8,660 nt of DNA from Methylovulum sp. (lineage in GTDB: Bacteria; Pseudomonadota; Gammaproteobacteria; Methylococcales; Methylomonadaceae): contig SCST01000064.1 of NCBI GenBank assembly GCA_004299465.1, positions 1-8,660 of the forward strand, read 5' to 3'. How positions within the stretch are numbered: position 1 is the stretch's first letter; each line of letters starts with the position of its first letter. The position numbers and the translations under genes are program-made. A model generated the notes under the pieces. It did not search any database, was not told where the DNA came from, and worked only from the letters and a program-made list of their open reading frames with translations. Shown here in pieces: positions 1 through 6,008 of this stretch.

Positions 1-2
1 AT

Positions 3-209
3 CACGCGACCGCTAATGCCTGCGGCGCCCCAGCCGTCCTGAGTCTCTCGTTCGCCACCCAACGAGGGGTGGCTCACATCATCCCAATGACTCGACGCGA
101 TGTCGGGATGCTTTGCATTTTCACTACGCAAAAAGCGCTTCGTGAAAACGCCCAGCCCTATCGCTTCTGGGGACTACTCGACTTCCTGTCTCGCAGCGAT
201 CGCGGTTAA
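3..209 (+). pseudogene. Partial C-terminal end of an aldo/keto reductase-like gene, possibly frameshifted
   Basis: The frame is open from the left edge of the window to a TAA at 207-209, giving 68 residues with no start inside the window. Its first part reads like the C-terminal strand and helix region of aldo/keto reductases: ACGAPAVLSLSFATQRGV followed by IIPMTRR resembles the family pattern 'pAqvaLaWalqqgv..IPgs.kr'. After TRR the match weakens. A loose LRENA...LLDFLS stretch (residues about 46-63) recalls the family's 'eN...ldf.Ls', but about ten residues too late. The +1 frame then offers LAAIA (190-204) and continues open to a stop at 319-321, which suggests a frameshift near 170-190. 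The alternatives are an intact gene with a divergent tail or a chance open frame. The family assignment is inference from a short stretch and is tentative. Confidence 0.35.
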
Positions 210-351
210 AGTTCATGTGTGTTGTCCAGCTATGTACCTGGATACGAAAGCGCATGTTCCGGGATTTAGGGGATTGCCTGAATTTGACGGCGATTGGTCG
301 CGCGAGGCGGGGCGGTTTTGATTTCAGCCAGGATGATACGCTAATGGCTTG

Positions 352-390
352 AAAATAAAAAAACTTCCAAGGCTTAGGCGCCTTGGAAGT
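352..390 (-). terminator. Strong rho-independent terminator of the 57-residue protein gene
   Basis: The arms 363-373 and 380-390 form a perfect 11-bp stem (acttccaaggc / gccttggaagt) around a 6-nt loop. Read on the minus strand, the stem runs directly into seven T, one A and four T (positions 363 down to 352). It lies 37 nt after the stop codon of the small gene at 428-601, so it ends that transcript. No comparable T-run follows the stem on the plus strand. Confidence 0.88.
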
Positions 391-427
391 CATTAAGTCA
401 TTGTTTGGGTGGACGGTTCGATTAAAA

Positions 428-601
428 TTATTTGCATGACAGGTGGCCGGCATTGTCCCGTTTACGGTTTAGATTGACGTTGCTGGCAATGGCTGCTGTT
501 GCAAATAATGTGGATGAAATGATGTATTCTCCCGAAAGAAAGCCAATCAGGCCGGTCATAAATACGACACCGGTTAAAATATCTCTGTAAAAGTCATTCA
601 T
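428..601 (-). CDS. Small hydrophobic membrane-type protein, 57 residues, unknown function
   Basis: The frame encodes 57 residues starting MNDFYRDILTGVV and ending HLSCK. Residues about 8-24 (ILTGVVFMTGLIGFLSG) and 26-41 (YIISSTLFATAAIASN) are hydrophobic, followed by a basic, polar tail containing NRKR (45-48); this suggests one or two membrane passes with a cytoplasmic tail. I do not recognise the family. It is credible as a gene because the whole expression unit is present. An AAGGG ribosome site (609-613) lies 7 nt before the ATG, a near-consensus promoter lies just upstream, and a strong terminator lies 37 nt downstream. It is transcribed alone, in the same direction as the VWD gene but separated from it by 288 bp. 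No catalytic motif is visible. Membrane location is inferred from hydrophobicity only. Confidence 0.75.
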   Translation of the reverse strand: MNDFYRDILTGVVFMTGLIGFLSGEYIISSTLFATAAIASNVNLNRKRDNAGHLSCK

Positions 602-644
602 GGTTAAACCCTTATGTTGGTGAAAGTTTTTAAATTACGACTCA

Positions 645-673
645 ACTATACTGAAGAGTGTTATTGTTGACAA
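645..673 (-). promoter_or_regulatory. Sigma70-type promoter of the 57-residue protein gene
   Basis: On the minus strand, TTGTCA (668-673) and TATAGT (645-650) are separated by exactly 17 nt (651-667). Both boxes are 5 of 6 to consensus. Transcription would begin near 638, leaving a leader of about 37 nt that contains the AAGGG ribosome site before the ATG at 601. Confidence 0.72.
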
Positions 674-676
674 TAA
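661..676. promoter_or_regulatory. Palindrome overlapping the -35 box, candidate operator
   Basis: TTATTGT and ACAATAA form a perfect 7-bp inverted repeat with a 2-nt centre, covering the whole -35 box of the small gene's promoter (668-673). A dimeric repressor bound here would block RNA polymerase. The half-site does not match the FNR or CRP half-sites that I know. The role is inference from symmetry and position. Confidence 0.4.
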
Positions 677-771
677 TGCTATTAATAGACATATTGTTTC
701 CTATTTGTTCGCATTAAATTCATGAGCGGTTAATGTAAGCTAAATGTCTCGCAGATATTTCGTTGCCGATA

Positions 772-863
772 ATGGCTTGCCAATCCGGCGGTGTGGGTTT
801 ATGAGGTCAAAAATAAAGATTCAGGCACACGAGATTCAATCCTCTTTGCGCCGGGCAAGCCAT
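772..863. repeat. Inverted repeat arms in the gap before the VWD gene's 3' end
   Basis: ATGGCTTGCC (772-781) recurs as a perfect inverted copy at 854-863. Just inside the arms, CGGCG and CGCCG also pair. A third partial copy (GGCTTG) sits at 868-873 and can pair with 856-861, and CCCTGG (864-869) pairs with CCAGGG (878-883), so several competing hairpins are possible behind the VWD stop codon. None is followed by a good T-run on the minus strand. This may be a 3' hairpin of the VWD transcript or a small REP-like repeat. The rest of 602-889 holds the small gene's promoter and nothing else I can identify. Confidence 0.35.
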
Positions 864-889
864 CCCTGGCTTGTTTTCCAGGGCTGTCG

Positions 890-1867
890 CTAGTTAAGCA
901 CATCCAGCCGCATGACTGACGGTTGGTGATTTTTGTTTGATTTCATGAAGGTCTTTCCGCCGAAGCCTACATCGAACAGGCAACCTTGTTTATTGAAGCT
1001 TTCGGCGTCCGTTTCCAGGTCGTTGCATTTGTTCGTCGCTTTCTGCAGTTGCTTCGCGGTCAAATCGGCCAAGGTATAAATTTGGGCGGTATAGTCGGGA
1101 TCATCCGCCGGATCGCCTTCAGAGAATACGCCTTCATCAGCTATGCGCCAGCTTTCAACGAAGTTCGCGAAATCGACGCGACTGGTTTTGTTGATCAGCG
1201 GGTCGGATGGATCGGCCGATACCAGGAGTTCCGGCCCATTATCTTCATGTAGTGACAGATTGGCGGTATTGCCGAGCAGCCCTAGGGTATCCGCGTTGTT
1301 GGGCACGGTGACGGTGACATCGAGATATTGCTCGTAGGCGTTCACGACGACGGCTATATCGGCGTCGTTATGGGCGACGAAAAATGAAGTGCCTTTGCGG
1401 CTGATATAACCTAGCGTGCCGATTTGAGCGGTCTTGTTGTTCTTTAATGTGATCTTCTCTCCATCAAGGAACAGGATTGCGGGTTTGCCGCGATGGATTT
1501 CCAACGTATGATCGACCCATTGGAATTTTACCGCGCTGGTAATCGTGTAGGCGCTGACCGCTTGCGCCTTGTCAATGACATTGCGCACCAGGACTGAAAA
1601 ATTGCTGGCGTCATTCAGTTTCATCAGGCGGTAAACGCCGGGGAAGTTATGGTCGTAGTACAGGCCGCTGAATGTCGTGATATGGGGGTCGCCGATGGAT
1701 GCGCCGTTTCTGCACTGGTTGAATGCCTGATAGGGGCTTTGTCCGTCGATAAACCAAGCGGCTTGCGCATATTGTACGCAAGGCTGGACATTTTCGACGG
1801 CTTGGGCGGAACTTAGAAAGCCGGACAATAATATTCCTGAAAGCAGGAACGTGTTGATTGTTTTCAT
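890..1867 (-). CDS. Exported von Willebrand factor type D (VWD) domain protein
   Basis: The protein has 325 residues. An N-terminal signal peptide (residues 1-23, MKTINTFLL... ending AQA) indicates export. A VWD domain follows: GDPHITTFSGLYYDHNFPGVY at about 59-79 is the hallmark opening (GDPH.ttFdG..ydf...G.Y), LGLLGN (195-200) is the usual second landmark, and SWRI (239-242) comes near the end. A tail with two Cys (281 and 296, the latter in GCLFDVG) resembles the C-terminal Cys region seen after bacterial VWD domains, and two further Cys lie at 30 and 52. VWD domains act in extracellular or surface assemblies; no enzyme activity is implied. The chosen ATG has GGAGA (1876-1880) 8 nt upstream; an in-frame TTG at 1882 lies inside that ribosome site and is less likely. 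No anchor or sorting motif is visible at the C-terminus, so it is probably periplasmic or secreted. Confidence 0.85.
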   Translation of the reverse strand: MKTINTFLLSGILLSGFLSSAQAVENVQPCVQYAQAAWFIDGQSPYQAFNQCRNGASIGDPHITTFSGLYYDHNFPGVYRLMKLNDASNFSVLVRNVIDKAQAVSAYTITSAVKFQWVDHTLEIHRGKPAILFLDGEKITLKNNKTAQIGTLGYISRKGTSFFVAHNDADIAVVVNAYEQYLDVTVTVPNNADTLGLLGNTANLSLHEDNGPELLVSADPSDPLINKTSRVDFANFVESWRIADEGVFSEGDPADDPDYTAQIYTLADLTAKQLQKATNKCNDLETDAESFNKQGCLFDVGFGGKTFMKSNKNHQPSVMRLDVLN

Positions 1868-1947
1868 ATAACTATTCTCCAAAGGGCGTTGCTGGGACAG
1901 GGTGGCTGGGCTGGTCGAACGATCTGGAATCCGTTTTCACGAGTAAG

Positions 1948-1976
1948 ATTCTATGCCTATATAACCGCATTGTCTG
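1948..1976 (-). promoter_or_regulatory. Candidate promoter of the VWD gene
   Basis: On the minus strand, CAGACA (1971-1976) and TAGAAT (1948-1953) are 17 nt apart; the -10 is 5 of 6 and the -35 is 4 of 6 to consensus. It would give a leader of about 75 nt. The rest of the 1868-2189 gap shows only the candidate promoter of the divergent GTPase gene and no gene I can support. Confidence 0.35.
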
Positions 1977-2109
1977 TGAGAAATTTACGGTGATCGGCCA
2001 TATGCGCATGACGGGTATTTTGGTTTGATCCCGTGCTGGCGGTAATGCAAAAGCACGATCTAATGGCCAAAAAGCGATCGAAAACAGCTTGTAGGGTGTC
2101 CCTGATTTT

Positions 2110-2140
2110 TTGCATTCTTCGGTCGTTCTGGGTGTATACT
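2110..2140 (+). promoter_or_regulatory. Weak candidate promoter of the GTPase gene
   Basis: TATACT (2135-2140) is 5 of 6 to the -10 consensus. The only -35-like hexamer is TTGCAT (2110-2115) at a long spacing of 19 nt. The leader would be about 43 nt and contains an A-rich stretch before the GGGG ribosome site at 2178-2181. Confidence 0.3.
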
Positions 2141-2189
2141 TCATTAAGTGTGATGCCTATAAAAATTAAAAAAACACGGGGTTAAACCG

Positions 2190-3587
2190 ATGACTGAAAA
2201 GACAGCAAGCAAATATCTCATCAATCTTGAAAAACAATTTGCCAACGACAATCCTGTCTTACTGAAAGCCTCAAAAATATTCCAAGAACTCGATCAAATC
2301 GAATACGACCTGGGACTCATCGAGTTCGATGAAACGACGGCCTGTAAATATTCATGGTGGCCCATCATCAGCTTGATTGGCGGCAATTCCACGGCCAAGT
2401 CCAGGTTTATCAACAGTTATCTGGGGTCCGAGCAACTGCTTTCCGGCATTCATGTATCCAGCCACAAATTTACTGTGTTACTGCATAGCAAGCAGACTAA
2501 TTCCGCGACATTGCTCGGTTCCGCGCTCGATGTTGATCCCCGTTACCCGTTTTATCAAATCAGCAGCAAGATTGAGCAGCGACAGGAAGGCGAAGGCAAT
2601 CGCGTTAATGCCTACCTGGAATTAAAAACCATCCAGAGCGAGCGCCTGAAAGGCAAGTTGTTTATTGATGCGCCGAATATCGTAACGTCCCAGACAATGC
2701 CGGTTATTTCGCTGTTAACAAAACACACGATAGCAAACTCCGACCTGGTGCTGGTATTTACCGATGCCTTTGAACAGGAGTCGCCATTAGTCCATGAATT
2801 AATACAACATATTATTAATTACCAGGATTCCAACAAATTCGTTTACCTGATTGATGAGGCTACGGCGAACCTGAACATCAGCAATAGCAACGCAATCATC
2901 TCGTTGTGGCAAAGAAAATTGTCCGAGTTGGGAATCAATACCGGGCAGTTTATCGTCCTGCCTAATCAGCAAAATGCCGCTAACCTGTCCGCATCGGGCT
3001 ATTTTGCCGAGATAGACCAGCGCCTCGCGAATGTCGAGCATGACCGGTCCTACCGCGTCCTGGATTCGCTGGAAAAAAGCATACATGACATTGAATATAT
3101 CGTGATACCTGAAGTAAAAAAAGGTATTGCCTTGTGGAAAGAGCGATCCAATATCTCTACCGTGGTTGTCCTGAGCTTTATTGCAACACTGGCCATTTTT
3201 GCGGAAATACAAATAGGTATCCTGGAGTTTTTAATAGACCCGATAATCGGCCCGATATTGCTTACTGTATTGATAGCGGTCATGGTGCCGGTACATCTTC
3301 TTATTAGCCGGATACAGGCGCGGCTCATCATGCATAAGCTGAATGCGCGGCAGAAAGAACTGCATTTGATGGAGAACCTGGCCGATATGTTTGAAAAAAA
3401 CCTGACGTTTTCGCGCATGATATTGCCGATTAGCGAAACCGTGGGCTGGAATAAAAAAACCAGGGCCCGTTTATCGCAGTTAACGGAAAAAGCCAAAGAA
3501 CTGGTTCAGGCATTGAATGATCATTTCAGTAATGACAATGAGCAGCCGAACTCCCTGCGGTCATCGAATGTTAAAGATTTTCCATAG
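2190..3587 (+). CDS. Dynamin-like membrane GTPase with a degenerate nucleotide-binding site
   Basis: The protein has 465 residues. Residues 64-71 (GGNSTAKS) form a P-loop of dynamin type (GxxSxGKS) in which the usual glycine before the lysine is alanine; the Lys and Ser are kept. FIDAPN (158-163) stands where dynamins have the DxPG switch-2 motif, followed by SDLVLVFTDA (184-193). The G4 base-recognition motif (N/TKxD) is not recognisable; YLIDEA (219-224) is in its place, so guanine specificity is uncertain. A helical, charged stretch (270-320) leads to two adjacent hydrophobic segments (about 322-347 and 351-373) and a C-terminal helical part (375-445). GTPase head, stalk and paired membrane helices suggest a membrane-remodelling protein akin to mitofusin or bacterial dynamin-like proteins. 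GGGG lies 8 nt before the ATG. The gene 76 bp downstream encodes a polytopic membrane protein and is a likely partner. Confidence 0.75.
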   Translation: MTEKTASKYLINLEKQFANDNPVLLKASKIFQELDQIEYDLGLIEFDETTACKYSWWPIISLIGGNSTAKSRFINSYLGSEQLLSGIHVSSHKFTVLLHSKQTNSATLLGSALDVDPRYPFYQISSKIEQRQEGEGNRVNAYLELKTIQSERLKGKLFIDAPNIVTSQTMPVISLLTKHTIANSDLVLVFTDAFEQESPLVHELIQHIINYQDSNKFVYLIDEATANLNISNSNAIISLWQRKLSELGINTGQFIVLPNQQNAANLSASGYFAEIDQRLANVEHDRSYRVLDSLEKSIHDIEYIVIPEVKKGIALWKERSNISTVVVLSFIATLAIFAEIQIGILEFLIDPIIGPILLTVLIAVMVPVHLLISRIQARLIMHKLNARQKELHLMENLADMFEKNLTFSRMILPISETVGWNKKTRARLSQLTEKAKELVQALNDHFSNDNEQPNSLRSSNVKDFP

Positions 3588-3663
3588 GCCTCGTTTTAGA
3601 TATCCGCAAAGGATGTAACACATCGCCGTTGTTGATTCAGCATAAATGCTTTAAAAATTAACT

Positions 3664-4161
3664 ATGGATAACTTAAAAAAATATCTGCCGCTGTGCTGGT
3701 TCGTATCAAATCCGCTTGAGTTGGTAAGATCAGTCGATTTCCTGAAACAAAATTTAATCGTCTATTTCATTATCGAATTCTTCGTGCAGGCGAACATGAC
3801 GGACGACCCGATAGAGTCGTTTTATGAGGTTGGCCTGGAGCTCGCCTTAACCTTCCTGTTTATAGCAGCCATGTTGTATTTTAATAAAACGCTGTATGCC
3901 TATATCCAGGTGTTGACAGCGTTTTTATTCTGTTCGAACGCGGTATCGTTTTTTATTATACCGGTGCTGGTTTGGCTGACCGTCAGTGAAAATACCCTAA
4001 GCTATTATTGCTTGGGCCTGCTGCTGTTGTGGGACTATGCGCTGGTAACCTATATCATCAAACGCGTATTATCGCTAAATGTATTTGCCAGTGTGGCCAT
4101 GTCATTATTCTATGTCGCGGTTACCTATGCCGGGGCTATCGGGCTGGGACAGTTGATGTGA
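3664..4161 (+). CDS. Polytopic membrane protein, Yip1-like, unknown function
   Basis: The protein has 165 residues and is dominated by hydrophobic stretches: about 31-46, 55-72, 77-102, 111-133 and 139-160, giving four or five membrane helices. The short N-terminus (MDNLKKYLPLCWFVSNPLEL) and the NPLEL..S...F pattern before the first helix recall Yip1-type membrane proteins, but the match is loose and I do not name the family firmly. It lies 76 bp after the dynamin-like GTPase in the same direction with no convincing terminator between, so the two are probably co-transcribed. In eukaryotes Yip1 proteins work with small GTPases on membranes, so the pairing is suggestive. No good ribosome site precedes the ATG; an upstream in-frame TAA at 3652-3654 rules out a longer form. 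Function is inferred from context only. Confidence 0.65.
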   Translation: MDNLKKYLPLCWFVSNPLELVRSVDFLKQNLIVYFIIEFFVQANMTDDPIESFYEVGLELALTFLFIAAMLYFNKTLYAYIQVLTAFLFCSNAVSFFIIPVLVWLTVSENTLSYYCLGLLLLWDYALVTYIIKRVLSLNVFASVAMSLFYVAVTYAGAIGLGQLM

Positions 4162-4302
4162 ATGATGATACCCGGACGGATTGCGTGGCGTATCGATAGA
4201 CTATTCCATCGCCGATTTCATAGCGCCATCATCAATGCGCTCATGGTTAACCTATAACTTCATCTATTCAGCTTAAACGGGGTTGAATGCGCCGAGTGCT
4301 TA

Positions 4303-4310
4303 GGCTCGTG
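4303..4310. repeat. Left 8-bp target-site duplication of the MITE
   Basis: GGCTCGTG directly abuts the left end (GTAAC) of the hairpin element and is identical to the octamer directly abutting its right end at 4437-4444. Paired 8-bp direct repeats at both exact boundaries are the trace of a transposition event. Confidence 0.72.
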
Positions 4311-4436
4311 GTAACGGTTCAGATCCTTGCCTGAAGCGTAGGGCGTGCTGCGCGCGCCTTCTCCGACATGTGGATAACGTTCCAGTCCGTTGATGGCGCG
4401 CGCAGCACGCCCTACAGCAAGGGGCTGAATAGTTAC
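4311..4436. mobile_element. 126-bp MITE, probably mobilised by an IS66-type transposase
   Basis: The element is non-coding and nearly a full palindrome. Its outer 20 bp (4311-4330 and 4417-4436) are terminal inverted repeats matching at 16 of 20 positions and beginning GTAAC. After a 7-nt versus 1-nt mismatch comes a perfect 21-bp inverted repeat (4338-4358 and 4395-4415, starting GTAGGGCGTGC), enclosing a 36-nt loop. It is bounded on both sides by the octamer GGCTCGTG. Termini starting GTAA with 8-bp duplications are the known pattern of the IS66 family, so mobilisation in trans by an IS66-type transposase is inferred; no transposase is in the window. It sits between the Yip1-like gene and nudF, where its RNA hairpin could end or insulate transcription. 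The remainder of 4162-4525 shows no gene I can support. Confidence 0.75.
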
Positions 4437-4444
4437 GGCTCGTG
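4437..4444. repeat. Right 8-bp target-site duplication of the MITE
   Basis: GGCTCGTG follows immediately after the terminal GTTAC of the element and repeats the octamer at 4303-4310 exactly. Removing the element and one copy would restore the pre-insertion sequence. Confidence 0.72.
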
Positions 4445-4525
4445 AGAGCCTCAGTACATAAAGGCAGTAAAGCCTGTGCTCCCGGCGGCTGAGTTGTGTG
4501 GGAACGATAAGCTGATTACTCGTTA

Positions 4526-5143
4526 ATGCTAAAGAAAATTATGAAAAAGCAATTTGAAATCCTGCAAAAAGAAATCGTCTATCCGGGTTTTTTCCGCATG
4601 GAAAAATACCGTCTCAAACATACGATGCATAATGGCGGCTGGAGTGCTGAAATCAGCCGGGAACTCTTTGTCCGCGGCGATTGTGTTGCGGTGTTGTTAT
4701 ACGACCCGGATGCCGATAAGCTTGTGTTGATCGAACAGTTCCGCGCCGGCGCTATTTTGCAACCGGACCAGGCCTGGCTGGTAGAAATTGTCGCCGGTGC
4801 AATAGAGGCCGGTGAAACCGCCGAGGAAGTCGCCTACCGTGAATCGCTCGAAGAAGCCGGCTGCACGGTCGAGGAAATGGTCGAGATCTGCAAGTTTTAT
4901 ACGACACCGGGTTGTTCATCGGAATGGTTGACGTTGTTTTGCGGCAAGGTTGACAGCACGCAGGCCGGCGGAATTCACGGTCTGGATGATGAGGACGAGG
5001 ATATTTTAGTGCGTGTCGTCGATTTTGATGACGCTTATCGTATGCTGGAAAACGGCGAAATAATTTCCGCGATGCCGATTATTGCCATTCAGTGGCTGGC
5101 ATTAAACAAGCAGAAGCTTAGGCAGCAGTGGGGGCTGGTTTAG
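4526..5143 (+). CDS. nudF: ADP-ribose pyrophosphatase (Nudix hydrolase)
   Basis: The protein has 205 residues, against 209 for E. coli NudF, with matching architecture. The N-terminal part (VYPGFFRMEKYRLKH, about 18-32) mirrors the NudF dimerisation region. The Nudix box is complete at 91-113: G91, E97, R105-E106, E109-E110 and G112, which bind the catalytic metals. Pro128, about 15 residues after the box, is the known mark of ADP-sugar pyrophosphatases. SGIHGL-type GIHGLDDEDEDI (149-160) is also conserved. It hydrolyses ADP-ribose to AMP and ribose 5-phosphate in the cytosol, clearing a reactive NAD breakdown product. Neither start candidate has a strong ribosome site; an in-frame ATG at 4541 is an equally possible start. 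The MITE lies 82 bp upstream, and the MarC gene follows about 100 bp downstream in the same direction. Confidence 0.9.
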   Translation: MLKKIMKKQFEILQKEIVYPGFFRMEKYRLKHTMHNGGWSAEISRELFVRGDCVAVLLYDPDADKLVLIEQFRAGAILQPDQAWLVEIVAGAIEAGETAEEVAYRESLEEAGCTVEEMVEICKFYTTPGCSSEWLTLFCGKVDSTQAGGIHGLDDEDEDILVRVVDFDDAYRMLENGEIISAMPIIAIQWLALNKQKLRQQWGLV

Positions 5144-5244
5144 CCGTCCGGCTTACTGCTTCAGCTTGTTTCAATATCGGGCGACCATCGGCCTGGATTC
5201 AGGGTAGGTGCCCTAACGGATTTATGAGCTTAGCGTGGAATACG

Positions 5245-5889
5245 ATGATGCTGGAATTGGAAGAATACATCAAGTTGTTGGCCGGGTTGCTGTCGGTGGT
5301 AGACCCTATCGGCGCTATCCCGTTTTTCATTAGCCTGACCGAGCACCGCAGTTCCGGGGAGCGGCGGCGTATCGCCTGTGTTTGCTCGATGTCGGTCGCC
5401 GCCGTGCTGCTGGTCGCATTGATGGGCGGGCAATCCATGCTGAAACTTTTCGGTATCGGTATTCCTTCATTCCAGATTGCGGGCGGTATCGTCGTCCTGT
5501 TGATGGGGATTTCCATGGTCAAGGCCTCGCATGACCGCTCCCGGAATACGCCGCAGGAGAGGGTGGAGTCGGTTGATAAGGAGGCTATCGCCGTCGTTCC
5601 GATGGCAATTCCGCTGCTGAGCGGGCCCGGCGCGATGAGTGCCGTCATTGTCTACCATAACCTGAACCCTTCCTTGGGCTATGAAGTGCTGGCTGCTTGC
5701 GTTATCGCTACGGTTGCGCTGGCTGTGCTGCTTTGCTTGTTGATGGCGGAAAAAATTGCCGATTTGCTAGGGACAACCGGTATCAATGTGATTACCCGCG
5801 TATTTGGCCTGATTATTTTATCCATTGCGGTCGAGTTTATCACTAAGGGCCTGGCCGCTGTTTTCCCGGTATTGGGGCGGCCGGCGTAA
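5245..5889 (+). CDS. MarC family (UPF0056) inner-membrane protein
   Basis: The protein has 214 residues with about six hydrophobic segments. DPIGAIPFFISLT (20-32) is the family's first signature, AVVPMAIPLLSGPGAMS (116-132) the second, and TRVFGLIILSIAVEFI (184-199) the C-terminal one. The position of DPIG about 20 residues from the start and GTGGA just upstream (5 nt from the ATG) favour 5245. An ATG at 5224 or 5248 is possible; the frame extends further upstream into nudF (5128) but that part does not look like protein of this family. MarC proteins are integral membrane proteins of unclear function; the early link of marC to multiple antibiotic resistance was not upheld. It may be co-transcribed with nudF. 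It converges with the protoglobin gene across 119 bp. Confidence 0.87.
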   Translation: MMLELEEYIKLLAGLLSVVDPIGAIPFFISLTEHRSSGERRRIACVCSMSVAAVLLVALMGGQSMLKLFGIGIPSFQIAGGIVVLLMGISMVKASHDRSRNTPQERVESVDKEAIAVVPMAIPLLSGPGAMSAVIVYHNLNPSLGYEVLAACVIATVALAVLLCLLMAEKIADLLGTTGINVITRVFGLIILSIAVEFITKGLAAVFPVLGRPA

Positions 5890-6008
5890 TTGTTGTGGGA
5901 TTGTGCCGCTCTGTCTTTTTTATACCCCCGATGACAATAAGGTATCCGGGTTTCGAAGCGTTATAATCTAACGGCATCGCCTTGCTGCCGCATTTTGTAG
6001 AGACCTGC

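Noticed and set aside
124..453. 109-codon minus-strand frame
   Set aside because: It runs through the strong terminator and overlaps the end of the well-supported 57-residue gene in another frame; no family resemblance.
1872..2144. 90-codon minus-strand frame upstream of the VWD gene
   Set aside because: It covers the VWD ribosome site and both candidate promoters, overlaps the upstream part of the VWD frame, and the peptide has no protein-like pattern that I recognise.
3639..3650. AGCAT/ATGCT hairpin between the GTPase and Yip1-like genes
   Set aside because: The stem is 4-5 bp with almost no loop and is followed by TTAAAAA, not a T-run; not a terminator.
4162..4257. 31-codon ORF starting directly after the Yip1-like stop codon (begins MMIPGRIAWRIDRLF)
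   Set aside because: The abutting position and amphipathic look are suggestive, but it is too short, has no recognisable family and no separate ribosome site; chance cannot be excluded.
5877..5920. Possible terminator after the MarC gene (GCGGC/GCCGC then T-run at 5915-5920)
   Set aside because: Only 5 bp of stem, a 23-nt loop and a 6-nt gap before the T-run; too weak to call.
5963..5968. Perfect TATAAT on the plus strand in the gap between MarC and protoglobin
   Set aside because: No -35 box at an acceptable distance (ATGACA is 25 nt away), and no plus-strand gene follows.
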